DNA of 24,990 nucleotides, taken from positions 297,768 through 322,757 of the forward strand of contig NW_003132351.1 in NCBI RefSeq assembly GCF_000003605.2, read 5' to 3'. The notes below the pieces were generated by a model, which had not been told where the DNA came from, made no database searches, and saw nothing but the letters and a program-made list of their open reading frames with translations. Made by a program: the position numbers and the translations under genes. Position 1 is the stretch's first letter. The number at the start of each line of letters is the position of its first letter. The stretch comes from Saccoglossus kowalevskii. Taxonomy: Eukaryota; Hemichordata; Enteropneusta; Harrimaniidae. Of this stretch, positions 1-11,302 are shown piece by piece.

Positions 1-349
1 TTTTAGCTCATGAAATAAGCATGACATGAATTACATTTTAAAAGTTGGGTGTTTGGTGATTTTTGTTTCATGCAAATGTCTTCTCTATTGACCTCTTCAT
101 GATGACAACACATTTGAAAAAGATGCCTTGAATTAATTTTTCCATCAATAATATTTTTAATATAGTCCCCAGGAACAGATTGATCTGTACTCTTAATTTT
201 GAGCCATGCTGCATGTGTATGTGGGTGCACAGTTCCAATTCAAACAAAACAAACATTCCGAAATACATGCATGCATGGGCCTCTCCTAGAGAAGAGCTTC
301 CAAATGATAAGATAAATACCAAATTAACAAAAAAAACACTAAAACTCAC
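1..349 (-). other. Start of intron 2 of the cordon-bleu-like gene (runs off the window)
   Basis: The donor GTGAGT lies at 344-349, directly after AAG on the minus strand; the downstream acceptor is outside the window. The interval contains a T-rich stretch just after the donor and an octamer-like ATGCAAAT at 70-77. Open frames of 75 and 93 codons cross it on the minus strand, but they have no recognisable protein character and the splice donor argues against coding use. Confidence 0.6.
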
Positions 350-532
350 CTTGCATCAACATTAGCATTTATTGTTTTCTCACCGGGCAGTGTAACAGTA
401 AGATCAATTTTCCCATCAATAATTATGGGTCTCTCATTATCTTCCATAGTATCCTCAGTAATGGTGGGAGCCGAACCATTACTGCCGGTTAAGCTCTCTT
501 TAACATGCGGAGCTTTTTGCCTCTTTGGCGGC
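350..532 (-). CDS. COBL: Cordon-bleu-family protein, coding exon 2 (N-terminal region, partial gene)
   Basis: 183-nt internal exon with one leading base, 60 full codons and two trailing bases (AG). It is bounded by TTTATTTCAG upstream and GTGAGT downstream and is open throughout. Residues (counting from exon 1): PPKRQKAP at 12-19, a basic-proline motif like the KRRAP-type motifs of the cordon-bleu family; a Ser/Thr/acidic linker including TEDTMEDNE at 36-44; then KIDLTVTLPGEK at 52-63 and INANVDA to 71. The last part resembles the start of the conserved N-terminal ubiquitin-like region of COBL/COBLL1 (a V/L-x-V-x-LPG pattern followed by V-x-G-S and KPMMDLL). The split codon AG+N could be the Ser of that V-x-x-S pattern; the next exon lies beyond position 1. 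The family assignment is from memory, not a search. That this is a real exon is well supported by splice signals, phase and composition. Without the continuation, other proteins with a ubiquitin-fold start cannot be excluded. Confidence 0.72.
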
Positions 533-562
533 CTGAAATAAAACAACCGCAACACATTAGTG
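533..562 (-). other. Branch point, pyrimidine tract and 3' splice site of intron 1
   Basis: On the minus strand CACTAAT at 556-562 provides a CTAAT branch motif with its branch A near 557, about 24 nt from the AG. A T-rich tract (TTGTTTTATTTCAG) ends at 533. Spacing and composition are textbook for a metazoan acceptor and support exon 2 beginning at 532. Confidence 0.7.
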
Positions 563-1289
563 AAAACAGGTCACTTAATGATTGAGTATTGCCAAATGCA
601 CAATATTGGTACAGTGTTGGAATACGCCACAGGGAGTTTACATACATCTAGATGGGTAAAAGTTACAGTTGGGTAAGGTGACAGATCACAGGTTGAATGC
701 ATGGTGACCTGGATGGCAGTGTTCAGAGCATACAGAGCAACAGGTGGTGACTGGTATTGCCACACACTGAAATTTTAAAAAATAAAGGGCAAAAAAAAAA
801 AAAAAAATGAAATTTTGATACATCAGTCAACCTTTAAACAATCATGCACCCGCCATTAGATTAAAAAAAGAAATAAGTACACAATAAAGAAGAAAATATT
901 GATTTAAATTATTAAGCAATATAGCAAGATGACAAATTAATGAATTTGATACCAATTTGATCAGAATTCAATATTGAAGATCAATTACAGTAATCTAATA
1001 AAAGTGTACTGATTAATGCTCAAATGAAAAAATTCAGGAATGAGTATTTTTAACAGAATGTAAATCCATTCCCGTGAGCAGATTAATGCCATAAATAAAA
1101 TGGGTCTTGAAACTTAAACAGTTTACAAATATAGCTAACAAAGCACCTAGTAAGATTTACAGTGATTTCCCTGGAAAATAGTGGGTAAATAGTGTTAACC
1201 CAATAACTGCCATGCCATTAAGTGTGCATACCGATTACCCCGAAGTTAGCTGTACAGCAACATTGCAATATTTCTAGAAACCATGACAG
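563..1289. other. Intron 1 segment, no gene seen
   Basis: AT-rich intronic DNA between the exon 2 acceptor and the degenerate TIR element. Apart from the A17 tract at 791, I see no repeat, RNA gene or exon-like block. The 64-codon minus frame at 571-765 lacks recognisable character. Confidence 0.5.
791..807 (+). repeat. Poly(A) tract, 17 A
   Basis: A run of 17 A follows AATAAAGGGC at 781. The AATAAA plus poly(A) order on the plus strand is compatible with a retroposed 3' end, but no upstream body is recognisable. Confidence 0.5.
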
Positions 1290-1501
1290 CAGTGTTTTTT
1301 TTACTATTTTATCGTTGACCACTGATGAGTAATATAATTCAATTTCACTATTTACGCTAAAATAATGAATCGGTGAAAATAAACTCCAGCAAAAATACCC
1401 TTTTACATTCAACGCATCAAAAATAGATGAAAATAAACTTCATACAAGATATCTAACATGTCTTTTCAGCAAAGATTAATTCCAGATAAAGTATTTTACA
1501 A
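1290..1501 (+). mobile_element. Degenerate copy of the 14485-type TIR element
   Basis: From about 1335 to 1500 the sequence follows the 14485 element: a TTTCACTATTTACGCT-type left arm, then GGTGAAAATAAACTCCAGC, CATCAAAAATAGATGAAAAT, and CAGCAAAGATTAATTCCAG running to AAAGTATTTTACA. The left end is poorly preserved, so the start is approximate. The right end has lost the CAG(TA) terminus. The open frame at 1458-1643 begins inside it and is not a gene. Confidence 0.5.
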
Positions 1502-4048
1502 TATTCAACTTCAAAAAATACAGAAGAACATGCGTCATTCGCACTTGGCAGCGTTTATAACCGTACCCACTGCGTATCAAGCAGATATCTTTATCTACTT
1601 TTTTTCGCAAAATCTGCGACAAATATTATACTTGAAATGCTAAAAGTTGTCATCTTGCTCCCACTTACATTCAAAATTGACAGTGTTTCACTACCGAGAG
1701 ACCATTAAGTTTTGAGTGTCTAGCTACCGGTACCTGTGCTCATAAAATACGGTATACCTCATAAATTGCAACAACTCCTCGTTATCTCCCTGTAGCATGC
1801 ATCTCCTCATGAAATGGTTATGCCCAGTAGCACCGAGTTGTTGGAATTAAAAATACAGAAGTCTTAAGACAAACACCACTGGCAATGTTCCTAAGATTAT
1901 TGCAATGTAGAAATGAAACTCACAGGGGTATAGGAGATTTCCTGATTACTTTATTTTGACACCCGCTGTGGAAAGTGTTATACTTCCTGTAATACATACA
2001 CACATGCTGGAAAAGCAGTCTACCAATAAAGTTATAAATGAAAGTCTCTTATGTTGATGGTTAAATACTTTTGGCTTCAAAAATACAAATTGCTGCCAAG
2101 TATCAACAAACAAGTTTATCTAGGACTTGATACTAAAGGTAGTCTTATAGCGAGAACAGGTAAAATTGCTATTCAGACAAGTGAATCGTAATTCACTTGC
2201 CTTGAAACACTATAATACAATTCAGGCAAGCCAGTTAAAAAGATAACATCAAACTGAGTTATCTTAAATTATGCATTACAATGAATCATGATTTCAGCAT
2301 AGCTGGGGTTGAGACAGGTTAGCTTTACTGATGCATAACACTTCTATAAAACATGCAGCACTGTGAATTTTTATGATAATGCTATATTACATTACCAACA
2401 CAGCACGATGAAATGCTCACTTGAAGCATACATCAGGAAATTTCTCTTGGGAGGGGGCGTGACAGAGCTAAAACTTGCCATTAATACTGTATGCAAAATA
2501 GGACAGCTGCATTATGTAAATGTGAAATACACCAAGTATTCAAACTTTTTTATGATGCCTATCAATTTTGTTTCAGTCCTGCAAAATAAATTGTGAAACT
2601 AAGGATTTGTAGAGAAATACTGTAACAGTACATCATTATCAAAGTAGTCGGCAATATACTGGTAATACCGATAGATTATGAAACCTGGAGATATATGGCT
2701 ATATATAATGCTGCCAGGATTATATACAAACCACGTGGATTTTAACACTGTGATTTAATATTACAAAGATTTTACCATTGTAGATACACATATACTGAAT
2801 GAAAAATAACTTTGACATTTAGTTATATTTTGCTTGTGTAATTACAGTAATTAGAGCCAATTAAAAATATAGTCACCCAACCTGCATCTCTACCTTAATA
2901 TAGTAATTTCACTGCTGATAGTAAATACTGATACATTTACAATCTGTAAATGATGAGATGTAACAATATGAGAAATCATCACTAAAACACTATTTCAACT
3001 AAAGAAGATTACATCGTGTTTAATACTAAGGTGGTATGCGCAAAGGCGGTATGGCGATTGTATCAACCAAATCATTGAGAACGTTGATGTGATCCTGTAC
3101 TGCCTGAGCGTGTACTTTGTGGTATTCTCAGGATAACATTATTATTCTTCCAGCTTGTACTGCTTGTAATAATTTAAAAGAAAGGTAACAGATATACACA
3201 ATTTTAACCTAAAGTTTTGTAACAGGATTCTATTACCGTCACGTAAACCAAGAAAAATAAATGAATTGAATGTGACGACAATCCCCTGATTTACCTCAAA
3301 CAAGAACAATTTTGAATATTGGAGCAAGTGTACAGCGTAACTATGTTTTGAACGAATGCAGATGAAGCGTTTTATAGAACACTAAATTGTTTTCAGTGCT
3401 GGATGTATCTACTATTAAATAATGCACACGCATTGTGATCTGATTCATGTATCGTAATTACTGTTCATCACCAGATTACATCATTTTTAATTTTAATATT
3501 CTAATATAAACACTGATGACATGATGGAGTATTTTTTTTATTTTTTCAGCATGTCTAAACATGACTTCAAATTATCACATCAAAGAATAAAAAGATAAAA
3601 GGAAAAATCGAAGAGAAGCTCAAAAAATAATTAATTGAAGCAAAAAATCATTACAGCAGAATCGGCAATGAAAGTGTATCTATTTTTAGACTGTGTTAAT
3701 CTGTAATTTAAATTGAAAATTGCATTTTTTTTTAATACCCAGGATTTTACTCCCACTGCCAGTCAATGACAAACAAGTCTTAGGATGTGAAATATAATGC
3801 ATAGGGAGTTAGTTCTATCAACCTTTCTCAAGGAGGAATGACAGTGAACAAAATCATTAATTAGATCCAGAAAAAAAACTATTCATGTTTCTAATCACTG
3901 GGTGTGTGTCATAGGTTTTTAAGATTATTTTGCCTGCGCTGCGCTCACATGTGTGCATGCATAGAATTTCAGAAAATGCTTTGATCGGAAACATTTTACT
4001 TTTTCACTGGTCAATCAGCTTTCCAAAAACAATGCGATACACCTACAG
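1502..4048. other. Intron 1 segment, no gene seen
   Basis: About 2.5 kb of AT-rich DNA. Short frames (61-77 codons) on both strands have no domain-like sequence and no convincing flanking splice sites. No repeat family could be assigned by eye. Confidence 0.5.
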
Positions 4049-4072
4049 CCCCCATCCCCCACCCACCCACCC
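4049..4072 (-). other. G-quadruplex-capable tract
   Basis: The plus strand carries C5, C5, C3, C3, C3 runs. The minus (gene-sense) strand therefore reads five G-runs of 3-5 separated by loops of only one or two bases. Such short loops satisfy the strict G-quadruplex pattern and predict a stable structure in the non-template DNA and in the intron 1 transcript, about 3.5 kb upstream of exon 2. In-cell folding is inference. Confidence 0.55.
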
Positions 4073-6920
4073 AGTGTGCTTCAAAGTGATGTCCATTTTG
4101 TGAAAAGCTGAGTAATGCTCCTGCTAAAAACCAGATTCATTTTAAAAATAGAGCTGGATGCAGAATGCCTGGTTAGTAGGCATCCCTTAACAATGACATC
4201 ATCATCTCATTGATTTGTGACATGTGTGCATGTGTAAGTATAACAGTGGTTATAGGGATGATGTGCACCCCCAACTTACATTCAGTATTCAAAAAAAGAT
4301 TTGGTACATGAAAAGTCATAGCTTGCATAAAAACACCCATCATATTTCAAATCTATAGACAAAGAGATACTCATAATTTATTTTCAATCAGAAAACAGGC
4401 GACCATGTGTTCATAAAAACCCACCAAAAGTAGTAAACCAATTTAATCATTGCCAGCAATAGAAAAGCACCTGTTAAGATCAGTTCAATGAATGATGTCA
4501 CCTGTCACGAACCATGTGCTTCTCACATGACAGACTTTTATGTGACTACACCCTCTATCAACACAACAATGGATCTTAAATTACAGGGTGGAAGGGTTAC
4601 AACAAACTTTATCACTAGAATAATAAATATCTTATAGCATGAATTCAACGTTCAACAATCTTGCTTTTATTTAAACTTTTGTGATTTTCATTTTTGAAAG
4701 TTGCATGACAGCTACATGTGACTTGATAAGAAAGCGATGGCAAAATCAAATTTTCAAGAGACATAAGTTTTGATTTTGATTCAGGAAGGGAACAATTTTG
4801 TAGCAGTGAATTTTTTAATCTAAGACAAGTTGACTTCCACAAAAATATCATCAGAATGAATAGTTAAAATATCAGACAGTGAAAAAGGTGAAAATTGAAA
4901 ATGGTTTACAGAAGCTATCATTTGGCAGTGATTGTAATAATAATCATCTTTATTGTTATCGTATCCTCTATGGGACTTTGATTGAAGAATACAATAAAGG
5001 TATAGCAATGAAAAAAAAAAATTTAAATGAGATTAAAAGAGTATAAAACAAAGGTATTAATAAAATATAATAAATGAAAGTAAATGTTTTTATTCATTTT
5101 GAGGCAGCTGGTAGTACTTTTTTCAGGTTGTTCTCCCTGATTTTAAAACAATCATATATATTGTACAAGTGATATTGTGGAAAATGTGGAGCAAGGTTTT
5201 GATAAAACATGACTACAGACCATGACAACAATTAAGGAGAAAAAAGGAAGTGACAAGCAGAAACATGAGCGAATTATACACTTTGTTATTCACAATACCC
5301 GGTAGTTGATTACTAAAAACTAATGATGATTTTATCAAGAATTGGACTTTTCCTCTTTGAGATACTGTATAACCAGTAACAAAGCAGAATAAAAAAGCCA
5401 GTCACTTCTTGCATTGTGTTCGTTATGGGTCCCATGCAACACATCTAAAATACGTCATTTGTTTACATGAAATTCAATCATGTCTGATGACTGCGTAGAC
5501 TCTCATGGACTGAGTAAAGAAGACTCCCAATAAGAATTACTATTTGAAGCAATGAGCCACAATTAATATTAAAACAAATTGCATTATAGTAAAATTACTC
5601 ACCAAGTAAGTGTTGAGAGTTACTGCTAATTGATCAGTAAGGTTCTTACTAATCAATTACATTTGCACTTACAGCGGGCATGCAGTTACTTTGACATAGA
5701 AAAACATTGTCATCAGCTATCTTGGAGAAAAAGCTCCCTGTATGACAAACGTCTACAAAGAGAATCAACTTTTGCTCTTAAATGACATGTGTTTACATGT
5801 ATGGTCTATTGATTAGAGCAAAAAATAGGATATTAAATTTAGGTGTTTAATAGTTTATTTTTTATAACAAAATATCTAATGATTTATATAATGGCACTGG
5901 TCAAATTTCACGGAACTTTCTGTGACCACCAGTCTTCATTAAACATTTGAGCGGACTTTTGTCACCCCCACTTCCCCTAAAACCTCTAAATCTTTTGCAT
6001 ATTTGTGTTCAAATACCTAATAGGTATGCAAAGATATATACAGTTTCATACAGTACCTCAGTCAACAAACACACAATTTGAGGAAGTCATAAAAAAATAC
6101 CCAATTTATATACGCAATTTGCTAAAAGATCAGCTTAAGGCAGGTTTATCACAGAAGAAAAACAAATCAACAAATGTCAGTAGTGCATTTAAAAGTTTAA
6201 CTGTTTTAATTCATTTTTCACTATTCCAAATCATGTGTGGGTGGCTACATAGAGGGGGGGGGGGTCAACTTTATATTTGCACTTGTAGCTAGGGCACTAA
6301 TATAAAGTAATATAAAAAACACTAATTTTGTCAGAATCTGATTTTAGTCGTACAAATAACAATTATGATAACAGGCTTTCCATTTTTTAAACTTACAATT
6401 GGAAGAAAAAAAACACTAAGCAAATCGCAATTTCAAGAATAGAAAGTAGATAATTAATGTAATCATTGGATGAAATTCCACACCGCTCATTAAATTGCTT
6501 TTAATTCAATATGCACAAAATGGATGGCCCTGCCAACATTCGAAATTTACATGTAATTGCAGTTTCAAGAGCAATAAATGTACTTTGAAAGTTGAAGAGA
6601 ATACATTTATTAGTAATTTCACATAGTTGATGTTTTAGTTTAAATATTCACTTCATTACACTCATCAATCAATGTACATAGAAATGTAATTAATATTCCA
6701 CGGCGTGTTTGAAAATCTTGATCGTAATATTGTTATGTTCTATATTCTCACAAGTCACCGCAGGCAAACATCAAATATGAAAAAGAGTGATACATGTATA
6801 ACGCAATATTTTTGTTGGTGGGGAATAACTTCTTTATCATACATGCATACAAGTACATGTATAAAGTGTTAAAACTAAAATAAACCTTGAATTCAGACAA
6901 CAGACCTCAGATTAATATAA
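4073..6920. other. Intron 1 segment, no gene seen; microsatellites only
   Basis: It contains the AATAATAATCATCTTTATTG word near 4940 and the G11 tract at 6254. The 95-codon plus frame at 6005-6292 is the longest in the window, but it is low-complexity, runs through the G11 tract and has no recognisable motif, so I do not call it a gene. Confidence 0.45.
6254..6264 (+). repeat. Homopolymer G11
   Basis: Eleven consecutive G on the plus strand, in an otherwise AT-rich intron. Probably a mononucleotide microsatellite. Confidence 0.7.
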
Positions 6921-6953
6921 GATAAGATAAGATAAGATAATTCTTTATTACAA
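6921..6953. repeat. (GATAA)4 microsatellite with TTCTTTATTACAA junction
   Basis: Four exact GATAA units at 6921-6940 are followed by TTCTTTATTACAA. Read on the minus strand this is an AATAAAGAA polyadenylation-like word followed by a short tandem tail, which is how some non-LTR retroposons end. The tract also makes a run of GATA-factor cores. Both readings are tentative. Confidence 0.4.
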
Positions 6954-7270
6954 CCTTATAGAATGAATATATCGCACTTGCGACTTAGCCATTGTTGAGA
7001 CTGTAAACAAATCTCAGAATTTAATTGCATTTCAAATTTATATGTGGCAATCAGCTATTTTCAAAACGAGCGCATTAAAGATATTAAATGTTGTTCATAC
7101 ATTCTTAAATTACATGAATGCGTATTTGCAGTTACCACCATCAATGTTCAGAACATGCTTTGATGTAGGCTATCCCTGGGAATAGGCACAATGAAAACAA
7201 GTGTGCTGACCAAACATGCGTTTATAAAACACAAATGTACACCAACTCTTGTATTATCCAGAATCATATA

Positions 7271-7366
7271 TTGTATTTGCTCTATTAAAAGCACTCTAAA
7301 GAGAACATAAAGTGACCCAAAAACACATTTATTCAAGCATATGTGCTACTAATAGAGTAAATATAG
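7271..7366. repeat. Short element with imperfect TIRs (TGTATTTGCTCTATTARAAGC family)
   Basis: The left end TGTATTTGCTCTATTAAAAG and the right end (reverse complement TATATTTACTCTATTAGTAG) are imperfect inverted repeats of about 23 bp enclosing about 50 bp. The same terminal word occurs at 8201, 10448 and 11896, so it is a dispersed family. The sequence after the right end (ACCAAAAACTGTA, later ATGTAAGTGCAATTTTT) is also shared with the 10448 locus. Confidence 0.4.
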
Positions 7367-7809
7367 TATAAACTGTACTAAATAAACATAAACCAAAAAC
7401 TGTACTATATATACATACGATTTTAAAATACATTTTCAATATTATTGATACAATTATCATTTATGTAAGTGCAATTTTTGCTACTAACAGCAAATATGAT
7501 ATGATAATTTACACAATCTTAGTAAGGGATAAAAAAGTTCAGAGTATAGCACGACCACAAATCCGTTTCCATAGTGTCTATTATTAACACAGCAATGTTT
7601 CACTGACTACTGCATTTACTATAGTTACCTGACCAATACATCGAACACATCCATCTCATCTTGAGTGGCTTCAATGGATACATTGCATTGATCCAAATGT
7701 CAGGGTGCAGTCAGCTCTGTTAATTCTATGTGCTTTGAGAAATGTGGGCTTTATTACAACAAAAGTACAGAGATAAAGCTGACAGCGAGATAAAAATACA
7801 CTGTCTGGG

Positions 7810-7830
7810 TATAAATATACATTGACGTCA
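7810..7830 (+). promoter_or_regulatory. TATA-like box next to a perfect CRE palindrome
   Basis: TATAAATA at 7810-7817 is followed at 7823-7830 by TGACGTCA, the full palindromic cAMP-response element. The CRE sits downstream of the TATA in plus orientation, which is not the usual order, and no exon follows. It could be an intronic enhancer site or chance. Confidence 0.15.
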
Positions 7831-8200
7831 TACTATCTAGGCATTGCATGCACACACTTAATTTGGCAGATTTTTATTCAGTTGCTTGATAATAAAACAT
7901 GTATCAATAATTGTTGTAATAATAAATTGCAATACAATTAATTATCAGTTTTTGTTTCAGTGGATAAAGTTACCAAGTTATCTCTGTGCTATAAAATGAT
8001 ATTGGGATGGCTGGTATACATAATCTGCTGTTATTAAAATGACTTCTACCAGTATGTTGGAAAGGAGATTTGGATCTTTGGGATTAACGCTGCCAGGATT
8101 GGTGCCTGGACTTTACGCTGATATGAGATTTTAATGGTAGAGAGGAATGACCAGTGATTTTTCCAATAAATTCATAACAGTGAGAGACTTAATACCGACT

Positions 8201-8262
8201 TTGTTCTATTAGAAACGCATCTCCAATTTGAGTGCTTATAAACCAAATTTATTGTATACTAG
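8201..8262 (+). repeat. Dispersed TTTGTTCTATTAGAARCGCATC repeat copy
   Basis: It contains TTGTTCTATTAGAAACGCAT followed by CTCCAATTTGAGTGC, then ATAAACCAAATTTATTGTATACTAG. It aligns with 10448 and with the reverse complement of 11896. It has no coding potential and is a fragment of the family defined at 7271. Confidence 0.4.
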
Positions 8263-9329
8263 ATCTTATTTTTACCATAGGTAGATGAACACCTTGGTCT
8301 TATAAATACATGTAGTATTGTACACTAGCTGTATTGTATGGGCTGCATGCAATCTTGTGAAATTTCATATACAAAGCACTTAGAATGAGAATTATTGCCA
8401 TATTCAAAATATTTGTAGCCTAATATAATCGCTGCTCATTTAGAATAAACACTATTGATAAGACAGACAGTAACTGATTATCGCCCCTAGTTTTAATTCA
8501 GACTACCGGTAATCAGTATTTCTGATATATACCTTATCAGTGTATTCCACAGAGACTGCAATGTAGTATTATCACACCTCTACTGGTTTAATAAGTACAA
8601 GGTTGAAATGACATTATGCCATGTGCTTTGATACAAACATGAAGATAAGATTATATTTAGTCATACCAGACTTGATGAGATACTACACAGTATAATATCA
8701 TGGGCACCATATGTATTATGAGAGAGAGTTTCATCAGCTAACACAGACATAAATGGTATTCACAAAAAACTATTAATGGGTTTGCATGGTTGCTTTGCAA
8801 GGCACTGATAATTTTGTAAATGGGACGGTTAGGAATCAGACCATATGAGGCATTATCAACCCATGTTGTCACTCCGTATCGTGTTCAATATGCGACTGAT
8901 AGTTATATACATGTATACAATGTCTGTAACACATTGATTATTTATGCAAAATTCGTACTACACATTGGATGACGACTTTTAATTGGAGGGGTGGTTATGA
9001 TCAGTTCAAATTACCATGGATGGGTTTACAAATTTTATAAATATTTAAAAATGAGAGGCTGCAATTTGCTATTGTCATGCCTTCTTGTACCACACTCTAT
9101 CAATGAAGAGCACATTACACCAAATAAAGTGTGGCAATTAATTCGATCATGTCCAATAACGGTTACATTTGAATATCTGCCTCAAAATACCCGTGAACTA
9201 GTGATGTCAAACAGATGGTTTTTAACTGTCATTTTGGGTTTATAAGTTTATGAGTTTTGACCTGGCGTCACTTGCACTAATTACCGCCGACGACTTCTTT
9301 CATACCTTCCAATTAACAAAAAAGATTAC

Positions 9330-9394
9330 CTAATTAAAGCTTGGTAACCGCTCAGTTTGTACTCGTTGGTATGCGCAACAGTCAAAGTCGTCAT
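9330..9394 (-). other. Speculative alternative first coding exon
   Basis: On the minus strand an ATG at 9394-9392 (AAAG before it, A at -3) opens 21 codons, MTTLTVAHTNEYKLSGYQALI, followed by AG and then GTAATC. The donor is weak because it lacks G at +5. An in-frame TAA lies just upstream. The two leftover bases give the same phase as exon 1, so it could join exon 2 (AG+G, Arg, then PPKRQKAP). The phase match has a one-in-three chance of arising randomly. The surrounding 300 bp hold about 16 CpGs, more than the intron average. I do not recognise the peptide. Confidence 0.14.
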
Positions 9395-9698
9395 CTTTGT
9401 TTATACGAGACCCATATCTTGCACACGTGTGGTGCGACACGACAACCAACGCTCTTTAACATGCATAGATCTAATTTTGCACAAATAACTTGATGGCTTT
9501 TAATACTGGCTCACCAATAAACTTGTTTGTGGTTCCCGAAGTTCCCCGATTGATTAGCTACCGTGCACATAAAGGGAGGTTGAATCAAATTTATTTTCCT
9601 ACTCACATTTTCGGCAGGTATTTTTTCTAGATGTCTCTAGCTTATTTCTCTTTATCAAGAATACCTTTTCCTTTCCTAATTTTTGTTTAAATAATTTG

Positions 9699-9709
9699 CC
9701 CCCCCCCCC
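9699..9709 (+). repeat. Homopolymer C11
   Basis: Eleven consecutive C on the plus strand, hence G11 in the gene-sense transcript, just before CAGTTTC. Probably a mononucleotide microsatellite. Confidence 0.7.
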
Positions 9710-10447
9710 AGTTTCTATTGGTCCATCTCTTAACAAACTGGTTCTCAAGAAAAGAATAAATCAAAAATAAAAACACTGGTGCCAGATAACATTTTATCAC
9801 TGACTCCAGTATTCTCCATGTTCGCCACTGGTCTACATGTTTCATCATCATGCATATGACCTCGGGTCAGGAGGTCGCGCAAAGCGGTTGACTATTTTAA
9901 CAAGTTGCTGTGATACATGCAAAATCACTAAGTCCGGTCATCAGGTACAGAATATGCAAATATTTGGATAACAATACAAAAATAATGAATGTTCTTGCCA
10001 CTATCAGTCACATACACGCCTAACAATGCAACCATTCAGATTAGTTGAAGTGTATGATTGGATATCGATTACTAGTACCTTTAGAATATATAATTCAATA
10101 TTTGTACATGTATACAGAAAAACACTGTATTCGGTCGTTCTGGTCATTGGGCGACACATTAGTTTGGGGTACGTTGCATCAGTCGCTCGTCAAAATGATT
10201 AAAAATCTTATAAAAATATAAGAAAGAAAAGATATTCAGCAATTTAAAAAGAAAAAAAAAATGTGTCACCTCAACATTTATTTGAACACATGGCCAGAAA
10301 CAACTTATTCTTCAGCTCACAGTAAACAAATGCTGATTGGAGAAAAGCTGAGGGCAGTTAACCCATAATGAACCTCAATTATTAAATATAACAATTGTTT
10401 TCAGTTATCAATAAATGATCCAGAATTTGCTCCCCAAGTGTGCACAC

Positions 10448-10530
10448 TGTATTTGTTCTACTAGAAGCGCATCTTCAATAAAAGTGCACCATATTTGTTC
10501 TAATAGAAGCTTAGACCAAAAATTGTATCA
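10448..10530 (+). repeat. Dispersed repeat copy with the end motif duplicated in tandem
   Basis: TGTATTTGTTCTACTAGAAG and ATATTTGTTCTAATAGAAGC occur in direct orientation about 45 bp apart. Between them is GCATCTTCAATAAAAGTGCACC, matching the 8201 copy. The downstream ACCAAAAATTGTA and ATGTAAGTGCATTACAACAA echo the sequence after 7366. Confidence 0.4.
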
Positions 10531-11276
10531 TTGTATAATGGATTGATAAATATTACTTAATTAGGCAATAAAACAATTCTGTCATTTAGTATGTAAGTGC
10601 ATTACAACAATTTTTTATATCATTTTTTTTTCATTAATATTCTGATTTTGTAGATTCGTTTAATTTTATTTCTTCTTTTTTTTAGTGTATTAATTGTGTA
10701 TACTTTTATTATTATCTGTAACCATTGCCATTCTCTCCGGGAGCGAGTAGGTGTTAATAAATAAATATTAAAATTAATACAAGTATCTTGGCTTGCTAAT
10801 TTATTTACCTACAGTAGTATGGTTCCAAACTTGCATAGCTTGGATCACAGTCCCTCAATCACATACAAGGACTGGGCTTGGATACATTGAAAGGGTCAAG
10901 ACCATTCCAACCACTTGTTATTGTACTTCAAGATCAATAAAAAGTTATGTACCACAATCATGCGTCATAAACCAGTTATAAGAATATGTCTAGTCATTGG
11001 TTCACAAAAGGAACTCGTCCCGGCTTTTGTTGACATTTCCGGACATTGAAGTTACTGCTGGCTTTCCAGACATTCTGATCTGACATTGAAGATTCTACAC
11101 ATATAATCTACAGTACAAACTGAGTAAGATATAATTCTCTGCTATGAATAATCTTCCTTCAGTTATTATTAAATTTAAAGCTTCTTTTCATCTACAAATG
11201 TCATCAAAAACATGTAATTAATTCATAAACAGTCAGAAAAACTTCGTTTTTTTTATTTTTACAACTACTTTCAATC
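10531..11276. other. Intron 1 segment, possible retroposon 3' end
   Basis: Around 10680-10775, TTATTATTATCTGTAACC, CTCTCCGGGAGCGAGTAGG and TTAATAAATAAATATT look like the end of a retroposon with a TAAA-type tail. CTCCGGGAG is a small dyad. No family could be named. The 62-codon frame at 10793-10981 is not convincing. Confidence 0.25.
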
Positions 11277-11302
11277 AATAATAATAATAATTGTTTATTG
11301 CA
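11277..11302. repeat. (AAT)n tract joined to TTGTTTATTGC
   Basis: ATAATAATAATAATTGTTTATTGC resembles the junction at 6921 and the AATAATAATCATCTTTATTG at 4935-4955. On the minus strand each reads as a CAATAAA-type word followed by a short AT-rich repeat, a likely retroposon tail. A TCAAA pentamer repeat (11365-11381) lies 60 bp away. Confidence 0.3.

Larger units (their letters stand above)
7367..9249. other. Intron 1 segment, dispersed repeat fragments and no gene
   Basis: It holds the TATA/CRE pair at 7810-7830 and the 8201 repeat copy. The 84-codon plus frame at 8991-9245 shows no recognisable domain. TACATGTATAC-type words are frequent. Confidence 0.45.
9250..10200. promoter_or_regulatory. 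Modestly CpG-enriched mid-intron patch
   Basis: CpGs cluster here (about 16 in 9241-9600, more near 9860-9900 and 10130-10195) compared with the surrounding intron. An ACACGTGT E-box lies at 9423-9430. It also contains the speculative alternative first exon at 9330-9394. It could be an internal promoter or enhancer; the evidence is composition only. Confidence 0.25.

Noticed and set aside
6005-6292. 95-codon plus-strand frame, longest in the window
   Set aside because: It runs through the G11 homopolymer, is compositionally plain and matches no family I know. A frame of this length is expected by chance in 25 kb on six frames.
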